From contig DASVAA010000004.1 in the NCBI GenBank assembly GCA_036376595.1, positions 35,778 through 99,777 on the forward strand: DNA of 64,000 bases, written 5' to 3'. The translations under genes and the position numbers were made by a program. The notes under the pieces are model-generated. The model was not told where the DNA came from. It saw nothing but the letters and a program-made list of their open reading frames with translations, and did not search any database. The DNA is from SMAG-U1939 sp036376595. GTDB taxonomy: Bacteria; Chloroflexota; Ktedonobacteria; Ktedonobacterales; JADMIN01. Shown piece after piece: positions 41,313 to 50,410 of the stretch (position 1 is the first letter of the stretch; every line of letters starts with the position of its first letter).

Positions 41313-41374
41313 GCCGGCGGATGAATCCGTGCCTAAGCGCCGTTGGCGACGAAGCCCGCCTGGGCAGGCTGGGG
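41313..41374 (+). repeat. Repeat C two-hairpin element
   Basis: GCGGAT-GA-ATCCGT, a GCCTAAG linker, then second hairpin AGCCCGCC-TG-GGCAGGCT with one mismatch. Confidence 0.75.
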
Positions 41375-41501
41375 ATCACATCTCATCGATCGTGCGCCCC
41401 GTTGCGAGGCCTCACAAGCCCTTCTACGGTCGCAGTCGTTGCCATGCGGGTAGCTCGCCCCGCGTTAAACTATTGTAGCGTGAGCAGCGAAGGGCACCCA
41501 C

Positions 41502-42965
41502 ATGAAGCACACGTCGCCCCCGGACGCATCTGCGTCTCCGCCCCATCCTGCCGGCACGAGGCAGCGGTCACGCAGGATGTACGGCGTGCGGGCCTGGGCG
41601 TCCGCCGGAGTTGAGCGGGCGTCCACCGGCCACGACGCGCGGGCGTCCACCGGACGCCCCTACTACGGCTGGGTGCTGGTGGTGGCGCTGGGCGTCACGA
41701 CGATCATCTCCTACGGCACCACGCAGTACCTTTTCGGCGTGCTCGTGGTGCCGATCTCGAACGAGCTGGGCTGGTCGCGCGCCAGCGTCTCGGGCGCCTT
41801 TTCGGTGGGGGTGATCGTTGGCGGGCTGACGGGCGTGCCGGTCGGGCGGCTGGTGGACCGCTACGGTGCGCGCGTGCTGATGGCGGTTGGCTCGGCGCTG
41901 GGCGGCGCGAGCCTGCTGGGGCTATCCGGCGTGCATGCCCTGTGGCAGTTCTACGCGCTCTGGTCGGGTGGGATCGGCATCGCTACGGCACTCACCTTCT
42001 ACCCCGTGACCTTCACCGTCGTCGCCAACTGGTTTCAGCGCCGCCGCGGCGCCGCGCTCGCCATCCTCACCCTGCTGGGCGGCCTGTCCTCGCCGATCTA
42101 CATCCCGCTGGCCGGCCTGCTGGTGGCCAAGCTGGATTGGCGCGGCGCGCTGGTCGTGCTCGCGCTGACGCAGCTCTGCATCGCGCTGCCGCTGCACGCC
42201 CTGCTGCTGCGGCGTCACCCCGAAGACCTCGGCCTGCTGCCCGACGGTGACACCGTTGCACCAGCCCCCGCCGTGCTCGCGACGGCGTCAGACGATTCCG
42301 CGCTCGCAACGGACGCTGCGATGGATACCGCGCCGATCTCAACGCAGCCGGCGGTGCTCACTGGCGTCGCCCTGCGCGCCGGCATCCGCCAGGTGGCCTT
42401 CTGGAGCCTGACGGTGGCCTTCGCGCTGGCGCTGCTCGCCAACAGTGTGCTCTTCGTCCACCAGATCGCGTATCTGATCGGCCGACACTACGGCGCGGTG
42501 TTTGCCGCCGACGTGGCCGGCGCCGTCGGCCTCGCCAGCCTGCCGGGCCGCTTCGTGCTGAACTGGCTCAGCGACCGCCTACGCCCAGAGCGCCTGCTGG
42601 CGAGCTGCCTCGTGGCGCAGGCGGCGGGCGTCGTGCTGCTGGTGTATGCCAGCTCGCCGATCGCGCTGGCCGGCTACGTGGTGGTCTACGGCGCGGCCTT
42701 CGGCGCCATCTCACCGCTGCGCGCGACGGTGATGGCCGAGCACTTCGGTCGCCGCGCGTTCGGGGCGATCACGGCGGTGCAGGGGGTGCCGGTGGCGCTC
42801 GCCGCCGGGCTGGGTCCGCTGGCTGCCGGGTGGCTCTACGACCGACTCGGCAGCTACGGGCTGGTCCTGTGGCTCTGCGCCGCCGCGTTCGCGCTCGCGG
42901 GCGTCGCCGTCGCGCTCACACCGCGGCCGCACTCGCCGGCTGATCTTGTTCCTGGTGACGCTTGA
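41502..42965 (+). CDS. MFS transporter (monocarboxylate/oxalate-type)
   Basis: Transporter of 487 residues with 12 predicted helices. The first begins YYGWVLVVALGVTTIISYG, characteristic of the MCT/OFA-like group (YYGWxxV), followed by GVPVGRLVDRYGARVLM (the MFS loop motif). The N-terminal 50 residues are unusual: they contain two copies of repeat A read as ASTG (ERASTGHDARASTGRP) ending exactly at the YY of helix 1. This suggests an extended, repeat-derived cytoplasmic tail. The true start may be the ATG at 41502 or at codon 26. The 3' end overlaps the convergent SelW-like gene by 50 bp. Substrate unknown, possibly a carboxylate. Confidence 0.9.
   Translation: MKHTSPPDASASPPHPAGTRQRSRRMYGVRAWASAGVERASTGHDARASTGRPYYGWVLVVALGVTTIISYGTTQYLFGVLVVPISNELGWSRASVSGAFSVGVIVGGLTGVPVGRLVDRYGARVLMAVGSALGGASLLGLSGVHALWQFYALWSGGIGIATALTFYPVTFTVVANWFQRRRGAALAILTLLGGLSSPIYIPLAGLLVAKLDWRGALVVLALTQLCIALPLHALLLRRHPEDLGLLPDGDTVAPAPAVLATASDDSALATDAAMDTAPISTQPAVLTGVALRAGIRQVAFWSLTVAFALALLANSVLFVHQIAYLIGRHYGAVFAADVAGAVGLASLPGRFVLNWLSDRLRPERLLASCLVAQAAGVVLLVYASSPIALAGYVVVYGAAFGAISPLRATVMAEHFGRRAFGAITAVQGVPVALAAGLGPLAAGWLYDRLGSYGLVLWLCAAAFALAGVAVALTPRPHSPADLVPGDA
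41595..41664 (+). repeat. Repeat A copies in the N-terminal part of the MFS gene
   Basis: A degenerate GGGCGTCCGCCGGAG, then GGGCGTCCACCGG, then a complete copy ending in CCCCTAC. All are in frame. Confidence 0.82.
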
Positions 42966-43197
42966 CCGCCGCGATGATCTTGGCGTGGTCGCCGAATCCG
43001 CCCTCGCGCTCCATCGAATGCACCAGCTCGCCGTTCACCGTCACCTCGAAGGTGCCCTCGTACCAGGGGATGATCTCGATCGCGGCCAACTCGTGGCGGA
43101 ACGTCTTCATCAGCACTTCGGCCAGCGCCAGTGTCTGCGGTTCGTAGCCGCACTCCGAGCAGTACGCGATGCTCACCTTCACCGGTCGCTTTGCCAT
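42916..43197 (-). CDS. SelT/SelW/SelH (Rdx) family thioredoxin-fold protein
   Basis: Small redox protein of 93 residues. The N-terminal VSIAYCSECGYEPQTLALAE holds CxxC at Cys13/Cys16 in the position where eukaryotic SelW carries Cys-x-x-Sec, so this is the cysteine form. The segments IEIIPWYEGTFEVTVNGELV and REGGFGDHAKIIAAV complete the family pattern. Function in bacteria is unclear. It overlaps the convergent MFS gene by 50 bp. Confidence 0.92.
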   Translation of the reverse strand: MAKRPVKVSIAYCSECGYEPQTLALAEVLMKTFRHELAAIEIIPWYEGTFEVTVNGELVHSMEREGGFGDHAKIIAAVKRHQEQDQPASAAAV

Positions 43198-43238
43198 CGT
43201 CTCTCCACGCCTCTCTATTCGTTTTCCACGCCGCTAAC

Positions 43239-43261
43239 GGGCATCCACCGGACGCCCCTAC
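43239..43261 (+). repeat. Repeat A copy
   Basis: GGGCATCC-ACC-GGACGCCC followed by CTAC, with one substitution in the left arm. It is followed within 20 bp by repeat B, the same order as inside mutS. Confidence 0.82.
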
Positions 43262-43274
43262 AGAGTCTCGCCGG

Positions 43275-43372
43275 AACTCGGTGCCTTCCGCGTCCTCTGC
43301 GGTTCCTCTCTCCTGCTTCGCGTTCTTCGCGCAGCCTTCGCGTCCTCCGCGTCCTCCGTCACCCTCTCCCCT
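43275..43372 (-). repeat. Repeat B copy after the thioredoxin-like gene
   Basis: On the minus strand from the stop: GGGTGACGGAGGACGCGGAGG, identical at its start to the copy after copA apart from one base, then CGCGAAG units and AACCGCAGAGGACGCGG. Confidence 0.82.
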
Positions 43373-43973
43373 ACGCCGCTGGGACACGCTCGACGATCTC
43401 GCGCAACGCTGTCACCACGTCTTGGTTGTCTTGCTGCTTGGTTTCCTCGCGCCGCTCGGTGATCGCCACCATGAGCTGCGGCCGCACATCTTCCGGCACC
43501 TGGGTGATCGGCGTCTCTGGCGAGCCGAACTCAGGATGCCGCGCATGGATCTCGCGCCGCAGCTCCGCGCGCCGCGCCGTCACGCTCTGTGGGCGCTCGA
43601 TGAAGTGGCCAATTTCGTTGAACTGCCCGTCGAAGAAGGCGAAGACTGGGATCGACCGGAACTGACCCTGGTTGAGAAACTGGTCCATCAGGTCGGGATG
43701 CTGATCGCGCAGGAAGATGCGCAGGTTCAGCTTGCCGCTCTCCTCGGCGATGCGCTCCAGCACCGGTAGGTTGTCAATCACGTCGGCGCACCAGTCCTCG
43801 GCCAGCACGAGCACATCCAGTGGCTGCGGCAGATTCTTGAACGCCGCCAGGTCCTCGGGGCGCAACTGCACGCTGAGCTCGTTCGCCTCCAGCCGCTCGC
43901 GATTGCGCGTCATCTGCTGCTTGAACTCGTCGTAGGACATGCCCTGCGCGAAACGCTCACCTGTGACGGCCAT
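43371..43973 (-). CDS. Thioredoxin-like protein lacking the second active-site cysteine
   Basis: Protein of 200 residues in the thioredoxin family 9-type group. The active-site region is AEDWCADVIDNLPVL, with a single Cys where classical thioredoxins have CxxC. The cis-Pro strand RSIPVFAFFDGQFNEIGHFIERP follows in pieces. A single Cys allows mixed-disulfide formation (bacilliredoxin-like or thiol-transferase) rather than full dithiol exchange. The C-terminal helical part (EVRPQLMVAITERREETKQQ) is typical of this subgroup. ATG 43973 has AAGGAG about 10 nt before it. Confidence 0.88.
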   Translation of the reverse strand: MAVTGERFAQGMSYDEFKQQMTRNRERLEANELSVQLRPEDLAAFKNLPQPLDVLVLAEDWCADVIDNLPVLERIAEESGKLNLRIFLRDQHPDLMDQFLNQGQFRSIPVFAFFDGQFNEIGHFIERPQSVTARRAELRREIHARHPEFGSPETPITQVPEDVRPQLMVAITERREETKQQDNQDVVTALREIVERVPAA

Positions 43974-44076
43974 TCTCCCAAGCTCCTTACCCCTCTCGCG
44001 CGGCCACATCGTCCGGGACGCGCTCAATACTACAGAAAGTATAGGATGCATTCGCAACGCGACGCAATGCCGCGAG

Positions 44077-44137
44077 GCCGGCGGTTGAAACCGTGCCTGG
44101 GTGGCCTGCGGCCGCGAAGTCCGCCATCGCGGACTGA
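44077..44137 (+). repeat. Repeat C two-hairpin element
   Basis: GCGGTT-GA-AACCGT, GCCTGGGTGGCC, then second hairpin AGTCCGC-CATC-GCGGACT. Confidence 0.85.
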
Positions 44138-44212
44138 GACGACAAGATGGGCGGGAGGCGCCGCGCTATACACCTACCCGCTTGCCGGATGGCCGATCCT
44201 CTGGGACAATAG

Positions 44213-47158
44213 ATGTATGTCGCACGGCCAGCCGTGCCGCGTAGTGCTCGCATCCTCAGCAAGTCGAGGCTCGCCGTGACGTCGCGCTCGTCTCACACCC
44301 AAGCGCAGGCCGCACAGACGCACACCCACAATCACAGCCCCGTGCGGCTGCAATATCTGGCCGTCAAGCGGCAGCACCCCGACGCGCTGCTGTTCTTCCG
44401 CATGGGCGACTTCTTTGAGATGTTTGACGAAGACGCCGAGATCGTCGCCCGCGAGCTGGAGCTGGCGCTGACGCGGCGCGACTGGGGACGCGGTGAGAAG
44501 ACGGCGATGGCTGGCGTGCCACACCACGCCGCCGAGGGCTATATCGCGCGGCTGATCGCCAAGGGCTACCGCGTCGCCGTCTGCGAGCAGGTGAGCGATC
44601 CCGCGCTATCGAAAGGATTGGTGGAGCGCGAGGTGCAGCGCGTCGTCACGCCAGGCACGGTGGTGGACCCGGCAATGCTGGCGGCCAAGCGCAACAATTA
44701 CCTCGCCGCCGCCGTGCTGGGCCGCGACGCCGTGGGCCTGGCCTACGCCGACGTCACCACTGGCGAGTTCGCCTGTACCCAGATTCCTGCCCCGCGCGGC
44801 GCCGACGGCCATCCCGATCCCGACCTGACGCTGGCGCAGGAGATCGCCCGCCTCCAGCCGGCGGAGCTGCTGGTCGAGGCCGCCGCGGATGCCGAGCCGC
44901 CGCTGCGCCTCAACGGCCGGCATGCGCTCGCGGCGGATGCGGTCGCCGCGGATGACGCCGATTCCCACGACCTCGCGGACGGGCGTCCACCGGACGCTAC
45001 TACGGAAGCCGGGACCTCTGTGCCCTCTGCGGTTGCTCTCTCTTCTGACTCCGCGACCTCCGCGCTTGCTCCGCGACCTCCGCGTTCTTCCGTCTCCCCC
45101 TCCGAGCAGGGCGGTGACAGCCCCCTCGTCACACCATACGATCCGCGCGCCTTCCGTGAGGACGTGGCCCGCGCGCGGCTGCTGGAGCACTTCGGCGTCG
45201 CCTCGCTCGAAGCCTTCGGCTGCGACGGCCTGCCGCTGGCGGTCCGCGCGGCGGGGGCGATCCTGGCCTATCTGCACGAGACACAGCGCGGCGCGCTCGA
45301 CCACTTCACCGCGCTCGCCACCTACAGCACCAGTGGCTTCATGACCCTCGACGCCCACACGCGGCGCAACCTGGAGCTTTTCGAGAGCGGGCGCGGCGGC
45401 GCGATCAAGGGATCGCTGCTGTGGGTGCTCGACGCCACCAAAACGCCGATGGGCGGGCGGCTGCTGCGCCGCTGGCTGGCCGAGCCGCTGCTCGACCTGG
45501 CGCAGCTCCGTGCGCGGCAGGATGCGGTCGCCGCCTGCGCCGCCGACATCGCGCTGCGCGCCCGGCTGATGCCCGCGCTGGGCAGGGCCGGTGACCTGGA
45601 GCGGCTGATCAACCGCGTTGTCCAGCGCATCGCCATGCCGCGTGACCTGGTCGCGCTGGCCGGCGGGCTGCGTGCCGTCGAGGCGCTGCACGAATCCGCG
45701 GCCGCAGCGAGCATTCCGCCGGGGCTGGCGGCGATCTGGGCGGGGATCGCGCCCCTGCCGGAGCTGGCGGCGCTGATCGAGCGCGCGATCGTGGATGAGC
45801 CGCCGCTGACGCTGGCGGATGGCGGCGTCATCCGTCCCGGCTACAGCGAGGAGATCGATGCCATCGTCAACGCTTCGCGCCACGCCCGCGAGTGGGTGGC
45901 CGCGCTGGAGGCGACCGAGCGCGAGCGCACCGGCATCGCCAACCTCAAAGTGGGTTACAACAAGGTTTTCGGCTACTACCTCGAAGTCACCAACTCGCAG
46001 CTTGGCCGCGTCCCCGCCGACTACATCCGCAAGCAGACGATCACCACCGGCGAGCGCTACATCACGCCGGACCTGAAGGAGTACGAGGCACTGATCCTCA
46101 ACGCTCAGGAGAAGGTGACAAAGCTGGAGCAGGAGCTATTCGCTGGGCTGCGGACTGAGATTGCGGCGCAGTGGGCCGAGCGGGTGCGCCAGACCGCCCG
46201 CGCGCTAGCCGAGCTGGACGTGGCGCTGGCGCTGGGCGACGTGGCGGCGCGCAACGGCTACTGCCGGCCTGAGCTGGACGATGGCGACGCGATCCACATC
46301 GTCGCCGGGCGGCATCCGGTGGTCGAGGCGAGCCAGCGTGAGACGCCCTTCGTGCCCAACGACACGCAGCTCTCCACCGCCGACGCGCAGATCCTGCTGC
46401 TGACCGGCCCCAACATGGCCGGCAAATCCACCTATCTGCGGCAGGTGGCGCTGATCGTGCTGCTGGCGCAGATCGGCAGCTTCGTGCCGGCGGAGGCAGC
46501 GCGCATCGGACTGGTGGACCGCATCTTCACGCGCATCGGCGCGCAGGACGACCTGGCAACGGGGCAATCCACCTTCATGGTCGAGATGGTCGAGACCGCC
46601 AACATCCTGCACCACGCCACGCCGCGCAGTCTGATCGTGCTGGACGAGATCGGCCGTGGCACCAGCACCTACGACGGCCTCGCCATCGCCCGCGCGGTGG
46701 TCGAGTATCTGCACAACAACAAGCGCTGTGGTGCCAAGACGCTGTTTGCCACGCACTACCACGAACTGGTGGAGCTGGCGCGGCTGTTGCCCCGCGTGCG
46801 CGCTTGCAACGTGGCGGTCGCCGAGGAGGGCGGCACGGTGGTCTTTCTGCGCAAGATCGTGCCGGGCGGCGCCGACAAGAGCTACGGCATCCACGTCGCG
46901 CAGCTGGCGGGTATCCCGCGCCAGGTGGTGCGCCGCGCCGAGGAGGTGCTCGAAGACCTGGAGCGCAAAGGCGACGCGAAGGGCCGGCGCAAGGCGATGC
47001 GCGAGATGGTGATGCCGCCCACGCTGCAGCTCACGCTCTTCGCCGCCGAGCCGGACCCCATGATCGAGGAGTTGAAGTCGCTGCCGGTAGACGAGCTGTC
47101 GCCGCTGGAGGCGATAGCCAAGCTGTACGAGCTGCAAAGGCGTGCGCGCGAATCGTAG
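44213..47158 (+). CDS. mutS: DNA mismatch repair protein MutS
   Basis: MutS of 981 residues, about 100 more than usual. The N-terminal mismatch-binding domain has the FFRMGDFFEMF motif with the Phe-x-Glu. ATPase Walker A is LLTGPNMAGKST, and further motifs are IGAQDDLATGQSTFMVEM, LDEIGRGTSTYDG and ATHYHELVELA. Extra length lies partly in a 43-residue block (about 256-299) made of repeat A plus repeat B at the boundary between the connector and lever domains. This block is low-complexity (GRPPDATTEAGTSV...LAPRPPRSSVS). The ATG at 44213 opens the frame; a GTG at 44276 with GAGG 6 nt upstream may be the true start. No mutL is nearby. Confidence 0.95.
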   Translation: MYVARPAVPRSARILSKSRLAVTSRSSHTQAQAAQTHTHNHSPVRLQYLAVKRQHPDALLFFRMGDFFEMFDEDAEIVARELELALTRRDWGRGEKTAMAGVPHHAAEGYIARLIAKGYRVAVCEQVSDPALSKGLVEREVQRVVTPGTVVDPAMLAAKRNNYLAAAVLGRDAVGLAYADVTTGEFACTQIPAPRGADGHPDPDLTLAQEIARLQPAELLVEAAADAEPPLRLNGRHALAADAVAADDADSHDLADGRPPDATTEAGTSVPSAVALSSDSATSALAPRPPRSSVSPSEQGGDSPLVTPYDPRAFREDVARARLLEHFGVASLEAFGCDGLPLAVRAAGAILAYLHETQRGALDHFTALATYSTSGFMTLDAHTRRNLELFESGRGGAIKGSLLWVLDATKTPMGGRLLRRWLAEPLLDLAQLRARQDAVAACAADIALRARLMPALGRAGDLERLINRVVQRIAMPRDLVALAGGLRAVEALHESAAAASIPPGLAAIWAGIAPLPELAALIERAIVDEPPLTLADGGVIRPGYSEEIDAIVNASRHAREWVAALEATERERTGIANLKVGYNKVFGYYLEVTNSQLGRVPADYIRKQTITTGERYITPDLKEYEALILNAQEKVTKLEQELFAGLRTEIAAQWAERVRQTARALAELDVALALGDVAARNGYCRPELDDGDAIHIVAGRHPVVEASQRETPFVPNDTQLSTADAQILLLTGPNMAGKSTYLRQVALIVLLAQIGSFVPAEAARIGLVDRIFTRIGAQDDLATGQSTFMVEMVETANILHHATPRSLIVLDEIGRGTSTYDGLAIARAVVEYLHNNKRCGAKTLFATHYHELVELARLLPRVRACNVAVAEEGGTVVFLRKIVPGGADKSYGIHVAQLAGIPRQVVRRAEEVLEDLERKGDAKGRRKAMREMVMPPTLQLTLFAAEPDPMIEELKSLPVDELSPLEAIAKLYELQRRARES
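44981..44997 (+). repeat. Repeat A inside mutS
   Basis: GGGCGTCC-ACC-GGACGC on the coding strand, read Gly-Arg-Pro-Pro-Asp-Ala; joined to repeat B 15 nt later. Confidence 0.85.
45012..45110 (-). repeat. Repeat B inside mutS
   Basis: CCTCTGTGCCCTCTGCGGTT then CCGCGACCTCCGCG units on the coding strand, so the element is antisense here. It stays in frame and encodes about 33 residues. Confidence 0.85.
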
Positions 47159-47173
47159 CCGGTTTGCCTCACC

Positions 47174-47221
47174 TTGACACCTGTGCTATGCTTTCCATAG
47201 ACCCCCACCCAGGGGGTATGG
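47174..47221 (+). promoter_or_regulatory. csoR promoter and copper-responsive operator
   Basis: A consensus TTGACA (47174-47179) is followed by a weak -10 near 47196-47202. Overlapping its downstream side is ACCCCC-ACCCA-GGGGGT (47201-47217) within a CCATAG...TATGGG context. This is the GC-rich inverted repeat with AT flanks typical of CsoR sites, so the operon probably represses itself without copper. Confidence 0.75.
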
Positions 47222-47249
47222 GAGAACTGAAAGCGAGACGAGGCAGCCC

Positions 47250-47516
47250 ATGCGCGCCGAAAAGCAAGACGTGCTCAAGCGACTCAACTATATCGAGGGC
47301 CATCTCGGCGGCATTCGCAAGATGGTCGAAGACGACAAATACTGCGTGGACATCCTGCGGCAGACCTACGCCGTGCGCAAGGCCATCGAGAAGCTCGAAG
47401 CCCTGATCCTGGAGAACCATCTGCATGGCTGCGTGCCGGAGGGCATCCGCGAGGGACGCGAGGGCGAGGTGATCGAGGAGCTGGTGCAGCTCTACAACCT
47501 CGCCGGCAACCGGTAG
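47250..47516 (+). CDS. csoR: Copper-sensing repressor CsoR
   Basis: CsoR/DUF156 family repressor of 88 residues. The copper-binding triad is in the usual places: Cys32 in DDKYCVDIL, a His in LENHLHGC and the Cys of the same segment. RLNYIEGHLGGIRKMVEDD is the conserved helix 1. Copper(I) binding releases it from the palindrome upstream. It leads the csoR-copA-copZ cluster, with copA starting 123 bp downstream after two repeat A copies. Confidence 0.95.
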   Translation: MRAEKQDVLKRLNYIEGHLGGIRKMVEDDKYCVDILRQTYAVRKAIEKLEALILENHLHGCVPEGIREGREGEVIEELVQLYNLAGNR

Positions 47517-47539
47517 GGGTTGCCCCTCACCGCTCGCGC

Positions 47540-47604
47540 GGGCGTCCACCGGACGCCCCTACGAATGGCTGGGGATCGCGTGGGCGTCCACCGGACGCCC
47601 CTAC
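47540..47604 (+). repeat. Two repeat A copies between csoR and copA
   Basis: Two identical copies at 47540-47562 and 47582-47604, 19 nt apart, each GGGCGTCC-ACC-GGACGCCC then CTACGAAT. In the transcript they can form two hairpins ahead of the copA ribosome binding site. Confidence 0.9.
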
Positions 47605-47639
47605 GAATACCAACACGCGATGTGAACAGGAGGCGCACC

Positions 47640-50264
47640 GTGGCGGAAACGCTGGACCGTGCGCGACAACAACAGAACGCATCATCGCCCGCCGAAACGC
47701 GGCGCGACGAGACCGCGACGCTTGCCATCGAGGGCATGACCTGCGCCTCGTGCGCCATGCGCGTCGAGAAGGGGCTAAAGAAGGTCCCCGGCGTGGCGGA
47801 CGCAAGTGTGAACCTGGCGACCGAACGCGCCACCGTGACCTACGACCCCGCGGTCGCCTCACTGGCCGATCTCGTCGCCAGGGTGGACGCCACAGGCTAC
47901 GGCGCGACGCCGCTCGCCGCGCCCCAGCCCGCGCCATCTGTGCCGGCAGAGGAGCCGGAGGGCGAGCGCAGCGCCGACCTGAATATCAGCGGCATGACCT
48001 GCGCCTCGTGCGCGCGGCGGGTCGAGCGCGCGCTAAGCAAGGTGCCGGGCGTCGAATCCGCGAATGTGAACCTGGCGACCGAGCGCGCGACGGTGACGTA
48101 CAACCCCATCACCGCGACGCCCGCCGATCTGCTGGCCGCGGTCGAGCGCGCCGGCTACGGCGCTGAGGAGATCGCCCCGCACGGCATCGCGGCGGCGGTC
48201 CCGGCGGCGGACGAGCCGGTGAGCGAAGAGGACGCGGCGGCGATCCGCCGCGAGCGCGACATCCGACACCGGCGCAACACGCTGATCCTGGGCGTCGCAC
48301 TGACGATCCCCGTGCTCCTGCTCTCGATGTTCTTCATGAACCGCTTCCCCGGCGAGAGCTGGCTGCTGCTGGCGCTCACCGCGCCGGTCTGGGGCTACGT
48401 CGGCTGGGAGTTCCACCACACGGCGATCCGCGTGCTGCGCCACTTCGGCGCCAACATGGACGTGCTGGTGAGCCTCGGCTCAACCGCTGCCTTCGTGATG
48501 AGCGTGGTGGCGACAGTCGCGCCACAGGTCGTCGGCGACGTCACCTTCTACGACACCACGGCGCTGATCGTGACGCTGATCTACCTCGGCCGCTACCTCG
48601 AAGCGCGCGCCAAGGGCCAGACCAACGAGGCGATCCGCCGCCTGGCGGGGTTGCGCGCGAACGTGGCGCACGTGCTGCAGGGCGGCCGCGAGACCGATGT
48701 GCCACTGGCGCGGGTGCGGCCCGGCGATCTGCTGCTGGTGCGGCCGGGTGAGAAGATCCCGACCGACGGCGTGGTGGTAGCGGGCGCCTCGGCGGTGGAC
48801 GAATCCATGCTGACGGGTGAGAGCCTGCCGGTCGAGAAGGTCCCCGGCGAGACGGTGATCGGCGCGACGGTCAACACGACTGGACGGCTGGAGGTACGCG
48901 CGACCAAAGTCGGCGGCGAGACGGTGCTGGCCGGCATCATCCGCATGGTGGAGCAGGCGCAAGGCTCGAAGGCGCCAATCCAGCGGCTGGCCGATACGGT
49001 CTCCGGCGTCTTCGTCCCGGCGGTGCTGGGCATCGCGGCGCTGACCTTCGCCGGCTGGACGCTCGCCGGCTACGTCTTCGGCTTTCATCCGCAGGTGGCG
49101 ATGGGCGTGACGGTCAGCGCGCCGTGGATCGTGGCGCTGGTGGCGGCGATTGCCGTGCTGGTGGTCGCCTGCCCTTGCGCGCTGGGCCTGGCGACGCCGA
49201 CAGCGATCATGGTGGCGACCGGCAAGGGCGCCGAGTTGGGCGTGCTGATCAAAGGCGGCGAGAGCCTGGAGCGGCTGCGCGCCGTGACCGCCGTGGTGCT
49301 CGACAAGACCGGCACCATCACGCGCGGCAAGCCGGAGATGACCGATGCCGAGGTGCTGCCCGGCGCGGAGCTTTCCACCGACGAGCTGCTGCGGCTGGCG
49401 GCAAGTGCAGAGAGCGGATCGGAGCATCCGCTGGCGCGGGCCATCGTCGCGGGGGCCGAGGCGCGCGGCGTGGATGTGGGGCCTGCTGCGGCGCTGGAGG
49501 CGTTTGACGCGGTGCCAGGCGGCGGCGTGGCGGCGCGGGTCGCGGGGCGTGACGTGCTGATCGGCACGCCAAAGCTGCTGGCCGCGCGCGGCGTGGAGAT
49601 CATGCCTGCTTCCCGCGAGCGGCTGGAGGCGCTGGAGGACGCCGGCAAGACGGCGGTGCTGGTCGCGGTGGATGGCCGCGCGGCGGGCCTGCTGGCGGTG
49701 GCCGACACAATCAAGCCCGGCTCAGGCGAGGCGATTGCGGTGCTCCAGCGGCAGGGACTTGCGGTCTGGATGGTCACCGGCGACAACCGGCGCACCGCGC
49801 TGCGCGTGGCCGGTGAGGCAGGCATCCCGGCGGAGCATGTGCTGGCCGAGGTGCTGCCCGGCGAGAAGGCGGCCGAGGTCAAGCGGCTGCAACTGGATGG
49901 CGCGGTGGTGGCCTTCGCCGGTGACGGCATCAACGACGCGCCCGCACTCGCGCAGGCGGACGTAGGCGTGGCGATGGGCACCGGCACCGACATCGCGATG
50001 GAGACCGCCGGCGTGGCGCTGGTGAAGGGCAACCTGCGCAGCCTGGGGACGGCGCTACGGCTCTCGCGCGCCACGCTGCGGGTGATCAAGCAAAACCTGT
50101 TCTGGGCGTTCGCCTACAACAGCATCCTGATCCCCATCGCGATCGCCTCGCCAGCGATTGCTCCGCTGCGCGAGACGGCGCCGGTCTTCGCCGCGGCGGC
50201 GATGGCGCTCTCGTCGGTGACGGTGGTCACCAACTCGCTGCGCCTGCGCCGCTTCAGGGGGTGA
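47640..50264 (+). CDS. copA: Copper-exporting P1B-type ATPase CopA
   Basis: Cu(I) export pump of 874 residues. Two N-terminal metal-binding domains each have GMTCASC. Membrane motif CPC is in VVACPCALGLATPTA, phosphorylation site DKTGTITRG, the HP motif in SGSEHPLARA and the hinge in GDGINDAPALAQ; TGES is also present. C-terminal MxxSS-type membrane residues are in AMALSSVTVVTNSLRLRR. The start is the GTG at 47640 with AGGAGG 6 nt upstream; an ATG-less open frame extends upstream through the two repeat A copies. Controlled with copZ by CsoR. Confidence 0.97.
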   Translation: MAETLDRARQQQNASSPAETRRDETATLAIEGMTCASCAMRVEKGLKKVPGVADASVNLATERATVTYDPAVASLADLVARVDATGYGATPLAAPQPAPSVPAEEPEGERSADLNISGMTCASCARRVERALSKVPGVESANVNLATERATVTYNPITATPADLLAAVERAGYGAEEIAPHGIAAAVPAADEPVSEEDAAAIRRERDIRHRRNTLILGVALTIPVLLLSMFFMNRFPGESWLLLALTAPVWGYVGWEFHHTAIRVLRHFGANMDVLVSLGSTAAFVMSVVATVAPQVVGDVTFYDTTALIVTLIYLGRYLEARAKGQTNEAIRRLAGLRANVAHVLQGGRETDVPLARVRPGDLLLVRPGEKIPTDGVVVAGASAVDESMLTGESLPVEKVPGETVIGATVNTTGRLEVRATKVGGETVLAGIIRMVEQAQGSKAPIQRLADTVSGVFVPAVLGIAALTFAGWTLAGYVFGFHPQVAMGVTVSAPWIVALVAAIAVLVVACPCALGLATPTAIMVATGKGAELGVLIKGGESLERLRAVTAVVLDKTGTITRGKPEMTDAEVLPGAELSTDELLRLAASAESGSEHPLARAIVAGAEARGVDVGPAAALEAFDAVPGGGVAARVAGRDVLIGTPKLLAARGVEIMPASRERLEALEDAGKTAVLVAVDGRAAGLLAVADTIKPGSGEAIAVLQRQGLAVWMVTGDNRRTALRVAGEAGIPAEHVLAEVLPGEKAAEVKRLQLDGAVVAFAGDGINDAPALAQADVGVAMGTGTDIAMETAGVALVKGNLRSLGTALRLSRATLRVIKQNLFWAFAYNSILIPIAIASPAIAPLRETAPVFAAAAMALSSVTVVTNSLRLRRFRG

Positions 50265-50340
50265 CGGAGGACGCGGAGGACGCGGAGGATACGCGGAGGA
50301 CGCGGAGAATGGGAGAGAGGAGACGGCGAACGCGACGATC
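50265..50340 (+). repeat. Repeat B copy after copA
   Basis: Follows the copA TGA at once with CGGAGGACGCGGAGGACGCGG and further units. Sense orientation. Confidence 0.85.
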
Positions 50341-50353
50341 ACGAAGAGGCTGC

Positions 50354-50376
50354 GTAGGGGCGTCCGGTGGACGCCT
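50354..50376 (-). repeat. Repeat A copy between copA and copZ
   Basis: GTAGGGGCGTCC then GGTGGACGCC on the plus strand. Confidence 0.85.
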
Positions 50377-50410
50377 GCATGCGACCGGCACAGGCTCCCG
50401 GTCTTGATGC

